55,045 nucleotides of DNA from Aigarchaeota archaeon (GCA_025058515.1 JANXDW010000014.1:1-55045), one strand, 5' to 3'; positions 25,997 through 35,236 are shown, counted from the first letter of the stretch. Notes: a model not told the origin generated them from the sequence alone. Made by a program: numbers and translations.

Positions 25997-26058
25997 CTAA
26001 ATTTTGAGAGAGATCGTTCAGTATTCTACTAAGGTTCATTATCTTAGTTTGATTAATC

Positions 26059-27012
26059 TTAGAGATTTAGAAGATTGATTAGAACCTTCCTCCAAGCTTT
26101 AAGAATATTCTCTCTATTATATCCTCCTCCACCTAAAGCTATGAGCCTACCGTTACATCTCTCTTCAGCAATCTTATGTAATCTAGAAGTAGCGTGTTCA
26201 TGTACTCTCTCACTATACATTAGTCCAGTCAAAGGATCTCCTGATAAACCATCTGCTCCTGCTTGAAGTATTATGAACTCTGGATTAAATCTATCTATGA
26301 ATTCTTCAACAGTATTCCAAGCTTCTATGAATTCTTCATCTCCTGCCCCCGGCATTAATGGGATATTAAGTTTTGTTCCTTCTGCTTCACCTCCACCTCT
26401 CTCATATGTAAATCCTGTCCCGGGATAAAGTGTTCTACCATCTTGATGTATATCGACCATTATCAGTTTTTTATCGAAGTAGTAATCGTAGAATACTCCG
26501 TCTCCATGGTGTGCATCAATATCGATGTATAAGACTTGCTTGAGCTTTACTACTTCAAGTAGATATTTTATAGCGACTGAAGCATCGTTGAAGATACAGA
26601 ATCCTGCAGCTCGATCTCTACGTGCGTGATGTAATCCTCCTACAGGGTTAAACCCGTGGTCCACTTCACCTTTCATCATCATCTTAACTAGCTTTAGCGT
26701 CGACCCAACTATATACGATGATGCTTCAAAGCATCCTTTAAATGCAGGAGTATCTCCATAGTCTAGGTAGCCGTAACCTAACTCAGACTTCTTCTTTACA
26801 AAATCAACATACTCAGGATCATGGTATAAGAGAAGTTCTTCTAAACTAGCTAGCTCTAGCTTAACTGTTACCAGATCATTAGGGTAAATCTTTAACAATT
26901 CAGGTAAAACTTCATCATAGAATCTCTTCACTCTATCTGATCTAAATGGGTGAGGCTCTGGAAAAGAGTATAGGAGAGCTTCTTCTCCATAAACTACTCC
27001 AACTCTACACAT
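26059..27012 (-). CDS. Histone deacetylase-like protein (AcuC family)
   Basis: A 317-residue zinc hydrolase of the arginase/deacetylase superfamily, resembling AcuC. It has ALLYSFPEPHPFRSDRVK at the N-terminus, HHARRDRAAGFCIFNDASVAI, and the zinc-binding DIDAHHGDGV. DGLSGDPLTGLMYSERV and GGGGYNRENILKAW follow near the end. It removes acetyl groups from lysines of proteins; in archaea the likely targets are enzymes such as acetyl-CoA synthetase or chromatin proteins. It is divergent from the Lrp regulator at 27186. Confidence 0.92.
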   Translation of the reverse strand: MCRVGVVYGEEALLYSFPEPHPFRSDRVKRFYDEVLPELLKIYPNDLVTVKLELASLEELLLYHDPEYVDFVKKKSELGYGYLDYGDTPAFKGCFEASSYIVGSTLKLVKMMMKGEVDHGFNPVGGLHHARRDRAAGFCIFNDASVAIKYLLEVVKLKQVLYIDIDAHHGDGVFYDYYFDKKLIMVDIHQDGRTLYPGTGFTYERGGGEAEGTKLNIPLMPGAGDEEFIEAWNTVEEFIDRFNPEFIILQAGADGLSGDPLTGLMYSERVHEHATSRLHKIAEERCNGRLIALGGGGYNRENILKAWRKVLINLLNL

Positions 27013-27185
27013 TATCCAAACACGCTAAATAGAAAATTTAAAAATGCATTTATAAATTCTTATCTTTTGATGACCTTCTAAACCGTGTTTCATCCCTGAA
27101 AGCAGTATAATACGTGAAAGCATGTTGGTTATTAATAGTGGGATTGAGTAAACATATATTCCCCTGTACTTATAAATTATATTAG

Positions 27186-27662
27186 ATGAAGCCGACATAC
27201 GATGAGAAAGATTTAGAGATACTAAAGATTCTTCAAGAGAATGGTAGAGCATCGTATTCGGAGATAGCTAAGAAGCTAGGATTAAGTGAGGCCGCAGTGT
27301 ATACTAGAATCCAGAAGCTGATCAAGCAAGGGGTGATAAAAAAGATCCAAGCAATATTAGATTCAGAGAAGCTTGGGCTCAATTTATCGGCTATTATTGC
27401 TGTAAAAGCACAACCTAGTAAGTATGAAAATGTTTTGAGAGAGCTTTCACAGATGTCTGAGATCTCTGAGATCTACGATGTAACTGGAGACTACTATTGC
27501 TTGCTTAAATTGAAAGTATCTAATAGAGAAGCTTTAGCTAAACTACTTGATAAGATCGGTTCTATGGATGGGGTGATAGCTACCGATACGAGAATAGTTT
27601 TAAGAACAATAAAAGAATCGTATACTATATCTCTAGATCATATAATCGGGATGAAATCTTGA
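27186..27662 (+). CDS. Lrp/AsnC family transcription regulator
   Basis: A 158-residue regulator with N-terminal HTH (DEKDLEILKILQENGRASYSEIAKKLGLSEAAVYTRIQKLIKQGVIKKIQA) and C-terminal RAM effector domain (LSAIIAVKAQPSKYENVLRELSQM, IYDVTGDYYCLLKLKV, ATDTRIVLRTIKESYTI). Such proteins sense amino acids and form octamers. A TATA-like CATATATT lies near -30, so the transcript may be leaderless. The nearest targets are its own gene and the divergent deacetylase. Confidence 0.93.
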   Translation: MKPTYDEKDLEILKILQENGRASYSEIAKKLGLSEAAVYTRIQKLIKQGVIKKIQAILDSEKLGLNLSAIIAVKAQPSKYENVLRELSQMSEISEIYDVTGDYYCLLKLKVSNREALAKLLDKIGSMDGVIATDTRIVLRTIKESYTISLDHIIGMKS

Positions 27663-27692
27663 ACTTTTAATTATTTGATCAAGATCCTCCGT

Positions 27693-28499
27693 TTAGATCA
27701 ATCCTTTCTCATAGAGCTGATCGTAAAGCTTCATTAGATTTTCTACAATGTAGTCTGGTTTCTCTTGAGGAGGAATTCTCTCTAAGTCTTCTCTTCTAGT
27801 TGCCCCCGACAAGACTAGAGCTGTATCAGCACCAATATTCTTCCCAGCAACTATATCTGTCTCGACCCTATCACCTACTACGAGCATCTCACTAGTTTTA
27901 GTCTTTAATCTCTCTAACGCTAGATCCATAATTATTCTAGAAGGTTTACCGATAACTATTGGATCTACTTTTACAACCGTTCTTAAAGCTAAAACTATCG
28001 ATCCAGCTCCAGGGTCTAACCCATCTTCTGAAGGAATTGTTGAATCTGTATTCGTTGCAAGAAAACTGGCTCCATTCATTATCGCTCTTGCAGCATATTT
28101 CAACTTTGAATAATTGAAATCTCTATCTAATCCAACTACTACGTACTGCGCTTCTTTCCACTCTTCGATACTCAAGATTTTGTGATCTACTCTTCTACAG
28201 TACTCTATGAAGCCTTTCTCAGTTATCGGTAAGATCTTGCTAGGTCCAGAGATCTTAAGTATGTATAGCGAGGTAGCTTCACCAGATGTTAAGATCTCTT
28301 CTGGAGAAGAATCTATACCCATCTGTTTAAGTTTTAGAGCATAGTCTTCAGAAGTTAATGTAGAATTATTCGTGAGGAACAATATTTTTAACCCTCTTCT
28401 TCTAAAAAGATTTAGAGCTTCTCTAGATCCATTTATCAACCGTCTTCCTACATATACGCAGCCATCAAGATCTAGGATCAAGGCTTTATACTTCTTCAT
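27693..28499 (-). CDS. HAD-superfamily phosphatase, NagD-like
   Basis: A 268-residue HAD hydrolase of subclass IIA. The nucleophile motif is ALILDLDGCVYVGRRLI, motif II is FLTNNST, and motifs III and IV are GKPSRIIMDLAL and MLVVGDRVETDIVAG. A C2 cap lies between about residues 85 and 180. Relatives are p-nitrophenyl phosphatase, phosphoglycolate phosphatase and NagD; the substrate cannot be set from sequence. It ends 31 bases from the convergent Lrp gene. Confidence 0.9.
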   Translation of the reverse strand: MKKYKALILDLDGCVYVGRRLINGSREALNLFRRRGLKILFLTNNSTLTSEDYALKLKQMGIDSSPEEILTSGEATSLYILKISGPSKILPITEKGFIEYCRRVDHKILSIEEWKEAQYVVVGLDRDFNYSKLKYAARAIMNGASFLATNTDSTIPSEDGLDPGAGSIVLALRTVVKVDPIVIGKPSRIIMDLALERLKTKTSEMLVVGDRVETDIVAGKNIGADTALVLSGATRREDLERIPPQEKPDYIVENLMKLYDQLYEKGLI

Positions 28500-28675
28500 A
28501 AAGTCTCCACTATCTCTGTACTCTAAATCTTAAATTTTACTATTATTAAATAATCTCTCAAGAGATCTCAATCAACTTCTAATCCGATACTTGGTTAGTG
28601 TAGACCTTCTTTCAATAAATAAAAGAAAGTGATATGAAGAGTTGAAAAAATAGATAACTTACTTTTTTAATCGTT

Positions 28676-30445
28676 TTAGCCACGTACTGCATTCTTCCCT
28701 GCGAGGTATCCGAAGGTTACAGCTCTACTATGGCTGAGACCTGGGATTACAACAAGGGAATAGTACTGTGCATAGAAACTTCCAGCAGCATTTCCCGCAG
28801 CATATAGTCCTGGGATAGGCTTGCCTTCTTTATCTAGTACTTGTAGTTTATTATTTACTTTTAATCCTCCGCCGACCATGTTCAATAGTACTGCAATAGC
28901 TTGAATAGCGTAGAATGGTGGTTTTTCAACGGGCACCATGTATCTAGATGGTTTACCATAATCTTCATCAACACCTTTCTTACATAACTCATTGTACCTC
29001 TCAACCGTTTTCTTGAAGGTCTCTACAGGTACCTCCATCTTTCTCGCAAGTTCTTCTATTGTATTAGCTGTTACCGCTGCTTTATTCTGTAATGAGCCTT
29101 CGAGAAACTCTCTACCAAGAGCTGGGTCGGTTATTCTTCGATAGCCGCCTCCATGTTTAGTAACTTGTTCTTCCCAAGTAGAATCTAGTACAGCCCAGTA
29201 CATAGCTTTAGGTTGTTGTAGAACTCGATTAATAGCCCACATCCAGGGTAGAGCTTCATTTGTGAAACGCTCTCCTAAGATGTTTACGAATAAGAATGGA
29301 TTGCATATCAGCATGTATCCTTTGCCAGGACCGAAGCCTGCTAGAGAACTTATAGCGAATCCTAAATCACCTCCAGTCATTATGTAGCATAGTGGGCAGT
29401 GCGGTGGTTCATCTAATGCAGCACCTATCCACAATCCCATTAACTGTCCATCCCCAGTATTTGTTGGAGTGATCATTGGGTAGATCACTCTATTAGGCAT
29501 ATCAACTAGTCTTGCAACTTCAGGTGGAGCCCAAAGTTTTAAGAGATCTTTGTTTGATGAATAATCACCTGTACAGAGGATTACTGCTTTATTCGCATTG
29601 AACTTTATGTATCTACCGTTGACATCTTGTGCGATAACTCCTGTAACTCTACCAGCTTTCACTCGGATAAGTTGAACAGCTGTTGTATTGTAATAGAATT
29701 TAGCTCCTTTATCTTTAGCTATCTTCTCCAGTAGTGGTGCAAGCTGAGCTACACCATCAAAATCTGTTTCATCACTAAATTTGTATGTTGGTCTAGGCCA
29801 ATCTTTCCATGCATCTTCAAGATATGTCTTTGGTTTAAGTACTTGAGCTGGGATCCCATTAGCCCGTGCAAGGTCAGCAATAAAATCTGCAATTTTTGAA
29901 GAATTAGCCAACCATAATCTAACAAGAGATTCATCAACCTTATTCCCTGATATTATATCAACCTGTTCTCGGACAGCCTTCTCGTAATCTACAGTGATCC
30001 CTGCTTCTTTAAAGAGCTTGCCAGCTGGTCCAGGATTAATGTGTGCTCCTCTAACATTAGGACCTTTATACTTCTCTATAACGACTGTTACAGCCTTCTC
30101 CTCAGCTGCTGAATATGCAGCCATCAATCCAGCTAGTCCAGCACCTACGATTACAACATCAGCAGTAATTGTTTCAGCTATCTTTTCATCTGGTATTGGC
30201 GGTGGAGGAGTGAGTATCCCAGGCTCAGCTGTAACCGTTGTTGTAGTAGTTGATATTTGAGTTATAGTTGTTGGCTTAGTTAAAGTTGTTGTCTCAGTCT
30301 TTGTCTCAGTAATTTTTATCTCTCTTGGAAATGCTTGACTTCCAATTATTCCACCAACAACTAGTCCTGCGACACCTGCAGCAGTTGCAGACAAGAAAAC
30401 TCTACGAGAAACACTAGCTTTCTTCTCAGAAGCTTCTCCGCTCAT
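28676..30445 (-). CDS. Tat-exported FAD-dependent reductase (fumarate-reductase superfamily), copy A
   Basis: A 589-residue flavoprotein. A canonical Tat signal (SVSRRVFLSATAAGVAGLVVGG) is followed by a Thr-rich spacer and a proline run (LTPPPPIP). The FAD-binding fold starts at about residue 90 with DVVIVGAGLAGLMAAYSA, and the C-terminal FAD segment is PIPGLYAAGNAAGSFYAQYY. The fumarate-specific HG-x-NRLGG segment of flavocytochrome c is replaced by AGSFYAQYYSLVVIPGLSH, so fumarate is not the likely substrate. There is no heme motif and no FMN domain. It carries a CPLC motif near the middle. Electrons probably come from the flavinylated cytochrome encoded at 32723. Confidence 0.85.
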   Translation of the reverse strand: MSGEASEKKASVSRRVFLSATAAGVAGLVVGGIIGSQAFPREIKITETKTETTTLTKPTTITQISTTTTTVTAEPGILTPPPPIPDEKIAETITADVVIVGAGLAGLMAAYSAAEEKAVTVVIEKYKGPNVRGAHINPGPAGKLFKEAGITVDYEKAVREQVDIISGNKVDESLVRLWLANSSKIADFIADLARANGIPAQVLKPKTYLEDAWKDWPRPTYKFSDETDFDGVAQLAPLLEKIAKDKGAKFYYNTTAVQLIRVKAGRVTGVIAQDVNGRYIKFNANKAVILCTGDYSSNKDLLKLWAPPEVARLVDMPNRVIYPMITPTNTGDGQLMGLWIGAALDEPPHCPLCYIMTGGDLGFAISSLAGFGPGKGYMLICNPFLFVNILGERFTNEALPWMWAINRVLQQPKAMYWAVLDSTWEEQVTKHGGGYRRITDPALGREFLEGSLQNKAAVTANTIEELARKMEVPVETFKKTVERYNELCKKGVDEDYGKPSRYMVPVEKPPFYAIQAIAVLLNMVGGGLKVNNKLQVLDKEGKPIPGLYAAGNAAGSFYAQYYSLVVIPGLSHSRAVTFGYLAGKNAVRG

Positions 30446-30818
30446 GTATTTTTATTGTTTCATGTTTAATTTAAGATTTGTGATATATAATGTTCTTATC
30501 TCAAAGGTAAATAATGTAAATACATGTTAAAGATAAGATTTCTTTCTAATAAGGTTGATTCCATACGGGCCCCTTAGAATTAATACAACTTTGAAAATAA
30601 AGACATTATCTATATAATATTTGTTGATAGAATACAAAATAACTTCCACTATATGGTCATCTTATTGATAGTTAATAGAATTGAATTTTTTAGATGATCT
30701 CTAATAACATTTTAGAAAAATTGAGTTGCTTCTCTAACATTAGTGGTGTTGAGAATGTTTATGAAAAATTTTAAACTGATCTAGACGATTACGTATTTAA
30801 AAATGTATGTGGGAAAGT
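30446..30818. other. Spacer between the two FAD-reductase genes
   Basis: A 373-base AT-rich gap with no coding frame. It holds the promoter of copy A: on the minus strand a TATA-like element AAATCTTAAATT (30468-30479) centred about 28 bases before its ATG, plus an upstream ATTATATATC. No terminator hairpin stands out after copy B. Confidence 0.4.
30468..30479 (-). promoter_or_regulatory. TATA-like promoter element of FAD reductase A
   Basis: AAATCTTAAATT on the minus strand, centred 28 bases before the ATG at 30445. The identical 12-mer lies at the same distance before reductase B (32612-32623). This fits a shared leaderless promoter kept after duplication. Confidence 0.45.
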
Positions 30819-32588
30819 TTATGTTACCACTAGTTTCTCTTTTGCAGCGTTTTTCCCTGCTATGTATCCTGTAGTCCATGCCATGCTATGGCTTAGCCCT
30901 GGACATACAAGTGGATAATCAAGTCCGAATCTTCTCCCAACGAGGTTTCCAGTAACGTATAGGCCGGGTATTATTTTTCCATCTTTATCTACGGGTTGTA
31001 AGTTTTCATTTACGATCAGCCCACCCATGGTGACTAAAAATGCTGCTTGTGGAGGATTCCAATTTGCATAGAAAGGCTTCGTATCAACTGGGAATAAATA
31101 ATCAGATCTCTTACCAAAATCTTCATCAACACCTTTCTTACACAATTCATTATATCTTTCAACAGTCTTCTTGAATACTTCAATATCTAATTCTGGCGTA
31201 ACTTTTTTCATCTTCTCAGCAAGTTCTTCAATAGTATTGGCTTCAATTATCTGTCCATTTTCTATCTTCTGCTGAAACTCTTTTAATGTTACTTCATCTG
31301 CTTTCCAGATTCTAAAGAATCCTGGACCTAGATTGTATGTATATTTCGGCCAGTTAGAGTCAAATAAGACCCATATCCCTCCAATTCTCATACATTGTAT
31401 TGGGAATGCTAGAACATTTGAGATGAGGTCTTCGTTAGCAAACCTTTTACCATACTTATTTATCATTAGGAATGGTGCTGTCCCCATTCCATGCCATGCA
31501 TGAACCATTGCACAATGAGGTCTAGGCTCAATTTGTGCACCTATCCAATAAGCCATTAGATGACCGTCACCTGTAGGTGTAGGCATTCCAAAAATGTTCC
31601 TTAAATCTGGGAGCTTAGCAAATTCTTCTGGTAGAAAGTATTCAACCATCGCTCTATTGCCACCATAATCTCCAGTTGAAAGTATTATACTTCTTCTAGC
31701 TTTGAATCTTACATATTTTCCATCTTTTGTTTGAGCTATTACAGCTTTAACTCTACCGTTATCAGGTCTTTCAAGTCTTACTGCTTTTGTCTCATATCTT
31801 ATGTCTACCCCAAGACTTAACGCTCTCTTCTCTAAAATAGAGAGTAAGAGACCTTGATTCGCAGTTGGAGTATCTCCAAATCTATGACATGTTGGATATT
31901 CTATGTATGTTTGTTTTCTATAATCCCACCCAGGTGGAGCTTGGCTAGGAGGCCATTTATCAATCACGAAAGTATATTTATCGGTTCTATCTGGGATGAT
32001 GAGCCAAGCTTTCACTCCTTCTTTTTCACACATATCTATCAGCCAATCCATTACCTTACCAGAATTGTAAGCCCATAATCTGATTATCCTCTCATCAGCT
32101 CTATAACCAGAGATCTCCATTAATTTTTTAATAACTTCTTCAGGATCAATATAGATACCTAGCCGTTTATGTATCTTACTGTTTAAAGCTGTATTGTCAC
32201 CTCCACGTGCAGAGAAAGTAGCTTCCCGTTCAATCAAAACTACGCTTACTCCTTCTTCAGCAGCTGCAACAGCTGCTGCTAATCCTGATGTACCAGCACC
32301 AACTATTACTAGATCGTACTCTAAGGTTTGTGTTATCTGTTCTTCTGGAATAGGTGGTGGAGGGGTTAGGAAGGTTGGCTCAACTGGTACAGTTGTTGTA
32401 ACTGTAGATACTTGAGTTAGAGTAGTAGATTTAACTATAGTCGTTGTTTCAGTCTTTGTCTCGGTTGTTTTAATCTCTCTTGGGAAAGCTTGACTTCCAA
32501 GTATTCCCCCTATAATTAAACCAATTACACCAGAAGAGATAGATGCAACGACACTCCTTCTACTAACCTTACTATCATTTTTTACCAT
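30819..32588 (-). CDS. Tat-exported FAD-dependent reductase, copy B
   Basis: Also 589 residues, a tandem paralogue of the gene at 28676. The Tat signal is SKVSRRSVVASISSGVIGLIIGG, less canonical (SRRSVV) than copy A, followed by the same Thr-rich spacer and LTPPPPIPEE. The FAD fold begins YDLVIVGAGTSGLAAAVAAAEEGVSVVLIER; the C-terminal FAD loop is IPGLYVTGNLVGRRFGLDYPLVCPGLSHSMAWTTGYIAG. Shared words (RYNELCKKGVDED, GSQAFPREIK) show recent common origin, but the substrate-side residues differ, so substrates may differ. The gene is divergent from the cytochrome/FMN protein at 32723. Confidence 0.85.
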   Translation of the reverse strand: MVKNDSKVSRRSVVASISSGVIGLIIGGILGSQAFPREIKTTETKTETTTIVKSTTLTQVSTVTTTVPVEPTFLTPPPPIPEEQITQTLEYDLVIVGAGTSGLAAAVAAAEEGVSVVLIEREATFSARGGDNTALNSKIHKRLGIYIDPEEVIKKLMEISGYRADERIIRLWAYNSGKVMDWLIDMCEKEGVKAWLIIPDRTDKYTFVIDKWPPSQAPPGWDYRKQTYIEYPTCHRFGDTPTANQGLLLSILEKRALSLGVDIRYETKAVRLERPDNGRVKAVIAQTKDGKYVRFKARRSIILSTGDYGGNRAMVEYFLPEEFAKLPDLRNIFGMPTPTGDGHLMAYWIGAQIEPRPHCAMVHAWHGMGTAPFLMINKYGKRFANEDLISNVLAFPIQCMRIGGIWVLFDSNWPKYTYNLGPGFFRIWKADEVTLKEFQQKIENGQIIEANTIEELAEKMKKVTPELDIEVFKKTVERYNELCKKGVDEDFGKRSDYLFPVDTKPFYANWNPPQAAFLVTMGGLIVNENLQPVDKDGKIIPGLYVTGNLVGRRFGLDYPLVCPGLSHSMAWTTGYIAGKNAAKEKLVVT

Positions 32589-32611
32589 GATTTATATCAT
32601 CCAATACATTC

Positions 32612-32623
32612 AATTTAAGATTT
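32612..32623 (-). promoter_or_regulatory. TATA-like promoter element of FAD reductase B
   Basis: The 12-mer AAATCTTAAATT on the minus strand, centred 29 bases before the ATG at 32588, matches the element before copy A base for base, while the flanking sequence differs. Confidence 0.45.
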
Positions 32624-32722
32624 ATGTAAATCAAGTAGATATTTTCTATATTTTATAGTGTTAGGCTGTAAAAATCCTTTATACTTAAAGATGATAAGAC
32701 TTATATTTTAAACCTTTTTACT

Positions 32723-34186
32723 ATGTCTTTGATGTCTGCTAACGATATTATCACTAGATGGAGCATACTTGATAGAATTTCACATTTCATGAATCTACTA
32801 GGTGTGTTGATAGCTATAGTCTCAGGTCTTCCTCAACTAAATCTTATAATTTTCGGCTTTGATCTAGGAGGACAGTTTAGATGGATAACAGATTTTATTG
32901 GTGGAGAAGGAATACGACGGATACTACATCGATATATTGTTACAGGTTTAATAGGATCGGCTTTCACACTCCATGTTCTCAGCTTTGGCTTAAGAAAGCA
33001 AAAGTCTCACATAATCTTTACATGGAAAGACCTGAAAGATCTAATAGCATATTATGAGCATAAATTCTTTAAAAAATCTAAACCATCTCTCGGTTTTCAT
33101 GTACCTGGGGAGAAGCTTCTCTACTGGATTGCATTAGTATGTTTATTTTTGCTAGGTTTAACGGGGATAATGATGTGGATGAGATCAATGTTTATAGAAT
33201 ACAACTTACTTAGACTATTACATAGAATTGCTTTCATCATCTTATCAGTATTTGTCTTATTACATTTTATACTAAACATAGTTTTACCAGAACAACTTAC
33301 AGCTCTAAAAGCAATGTTCATACATGGAAAAGTATCCAGAGAATGGATTAAACAACATCATCCAAAAACCTTTGAAGAAGAACAAGTTATATCAATAAGT
33401 AGGCGTAGAACACTAAAACTATTTCTGTGGATTATCCCTGCAGCAGGGTTATCTTACCTTTTCTCAGAATTGCTACAAAAACCTCAATATAAGATTGGAG
33501 AAATAATAGTGGAGCCAGCAAAAGTTATGGCAGGTAAGCCATTTACAATTTTTGTTGAAGTAACAAATACGGGATATAGAGAAGATGCTTTTTCAATTCA
33601 ACTATTCATAGATGGAGAATTCGTAGCTGAGAGAAAGGTTACTCTATTAGATGGAGAAACAAGGTTACTAAATTTCAAAGCAACCTTAAATGATAAAGGT
33701 CAACATATAATAGAAGTCAATGGAATCTCTAAATTAATCGAAGTAGTAGAGGCACCTCCACCTATTGAGAAAGAGATAGCAGAGAAGTTTAAAAAACTAC
33801 TTGCAGAAGCATATGATTTTATCCCTGTTATAAAGGATGGGAAGATAGCATATTATGAAATATACGATGATGGTGGTATGCTAATAGCATATGGTTTCTA
33901 TGAAAGAGTTTATGCTCCTACTGATAGGCTTACCGTGACAGGGATAATCGACCTAAACTACAAAATTAAGATGATAGATATAGAGAAATTGAAGCCAGAT
34001 ATACATGTTCTTAACGAGAAAATACTTGAGCCTGAATTTGAAAACCAGTTCATAGGGTTGATGATCGAGGAAGTAAAACTATCTCCTGAGGGGAAGATAG
34101 ATGCAGTTTCAGGTGCAACTATATCATCTTCACAGATAGTTGAAACAATTAGGAAAGTCCTCGGAGAGATTCAATCATCTTCATAA
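32723..34186 (+). CDS. Cytochrome b - CARDB-like - FMN-binding fusion protein (flavinylated electron carrier)
   Basis: A 487-residue protein with, in order: a four-helix b-type cytochrome like formate dehydrogenase gamma (residues 1-190; candidate heme ligands H21, H69, H84, H167, H181); a cytoplasmic linker; a twin-arginine segment SRRRTLKLFL (226-235) leading into a fifth helix; a CARDB-like beta domain (260-342); and an FMN-binding domain (350-485). That domain has the flavinylation motif DAVSGATISS, with T466 as the predicted FMN-phosphothreonine. It probably takes electrons from quinol in the membrane and passes them through the heme and FMN to the exported FAD reductases. ApbE, which attaches FMN, is encoded convergently with a 16-base overlap. 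Confidence 0.85.
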   Translation: MSLMSANDIITRWSILDRISHFMNLLGVLIAIVSGLPQLNLIIFGFDLGGQFRWITDFIGGEGIRRILHRYIVTGLIGSAFTLHVLSFGLRKQKSHIIFTWKDLKDLIAYYEHKFFKKSKPSLGFHVPGEKLLYWIALVCLFLLGLTGIMMWMRSMFIEYNLLRLLHRIAFIILSVFVLLHFILNIVLPEQLTALKAMFIHGKVSREWIKQHHPKTFEEEQVISISRRRTLKLFLWIIPAAGLSYLFSELLQKPQYKIGEIIVEPAKVMAGKPFTIFVEVTNTGYREDAFSIQLFIDGEFVAERKVTLLDGETRLLNFKATLNDKGQHIIEVNGISKLIEVVEAPPPIEKEIAEKFKKLLAEAYDFIPVIKDGKIAYYEIYDDGGMLIAYGFYERVYAPTDRLTVTGIIDLNYKIKMIDIEKLKPDIHVLNEKILEPEFENQFIGLMIEEVKLSPEGKIDAVSGATISSSQIVETIRKVLGEIQSSS

Positions 34187-35076
34187 ACTTGAAAATTCTT
34201 AGTCTTTAATATCTCTTTTTCATCTGTAATTATCATTGCTTCTCCTTCTCCTAAATCTTCAATTAACTGAATACCTTCAGCTGGATCCATGGCACATAAA
34301 CCAGTAGCTAGAGCATCTGCTACTAAGGCTTTGTTTGTAATTATAGTTGCACTAACTACTTGGCTACTCGATAACTTCTTTAGACGAGGATTCAAAATAT
34401 GGGGAAAAATTCCTTTACCTATCCTTCGTTCATAACCACCACTTGAGGCAATAGAACAATTAAATATCTTTAATCTAGAGATACTTTTATCTTTCTCAAA
34501 TGGATTTCTGATCGCTATTCTCCAAGATTCTTTATCTGTTCTTCCACCTATAGCTCTTATATCTCCTCCTGCATTTATCAACGCATGGTTGACTCTCTGT
34601 TTTACTAAATACTCTGACACCAAGTCGACCGCATATCCTTTAGCTATACTATTCAAAACTATCTTCATACCTTTCTTTAGAAATTTTATGTTTTCTCCAC
34701 GTATTTCAATAGATGAATAGTCAACTAAATCGAGAATACTACTCAATTCTTCTTCATCTAAATAATCGCTCTTTTTATCAACATACTCTAATAGTGGAAG
34801 TATGGATACATCGTACGCTCCTCTAGTTATTTTGCTAATCCTTATAGCTTCTCTTAAGACAGATATTAACTCCTTGCTTGCAGATTCTAGAAATCCTTGT
34901 TTATTTAATCTACTAACCTCGCTGTTATCATCATATATACTCATGATACTCTCTATGCGTTTAAATTCACTAAATGCTTCATCCATCAATCTTCTAACAT
35001 AATCTATGTTATCATGAATTATGGTTATTGAAACAACTGTGCCCATCAAGAACATAGACTTCTTAATAGTAAACAT
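34171..35076 (-). CDS. apbE: FAD:protein FMN transferase ApbE
   Basis: A 301-residue ApbE. Motifs are FLMGTVVSITI at the N-terminus, NSIAKGYAVDLVSEYL, NAGGDIRAIGG and VADALATGLCAMD near the end. It transfers FMN from FAD to the Thr of the SGAT motif in target proteins, and the target is encoded next door. No signal peptide or lipobox precedes the catalytic domain, and a stop codon lies six codons upstream of the ATG, so this ApbE should act in the cytoplasm. That is unlike the usual exported bacterial form. Confidence 0.93.
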   Translation of the reverse strand: MFTIKKSMFLMGTVVSITIIHDNIDYVRRLMDEAFSEFKRIESIMSIYDDNSEVSRLNKQGFLESASKELISVLREAIRISKITRGAYDVSILPLLEYVDKKSDYLDEEELSSILDLVDYSSIEIRGENIKFLKKGMKIVLNSIAKGYAVDLVSEYLVKQRVNHALINAGGDIRAIGGRTDKESWRIAIRNPFEKDKSISRLKIFNCSIASSGGYERRIGKGIFPHILNPRLKKLSSSQVVSATIITNKALVADALATGLCAMDPAEGIQLIEDLGEGEAMIITDEKEILKTKNFQVYEDD

Positions 35077-35236
35077 ATTATGTAACCGATATTATAAGAA
35101 CAAGTCCAAGGTAAAAAACTTCATCGAGAGATTGAGATTTTTTATCTATAAACTTAGATCTACACCTCTTCATGAGCAATCTTTTTTACTACAAGTTTAA
35201 GCTAAATTTAGAGAGGGAAATTAAGTTTTTAGGAGA

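Noticed and set aside
27025-27252. 75-residue minus-strand frame between the deacetylase and Lrp genes
   Set aside because: It overlaps the start of the well-supported Lrp gene and its promoter, and its translation resembles no protein.
28676-32588. Calling the two FAD proteins fumarate reductases
   Set aside because: They share the fold, but the substrate-binding HG-x-NRLGG segment is missing, so only the superfamily is supported.
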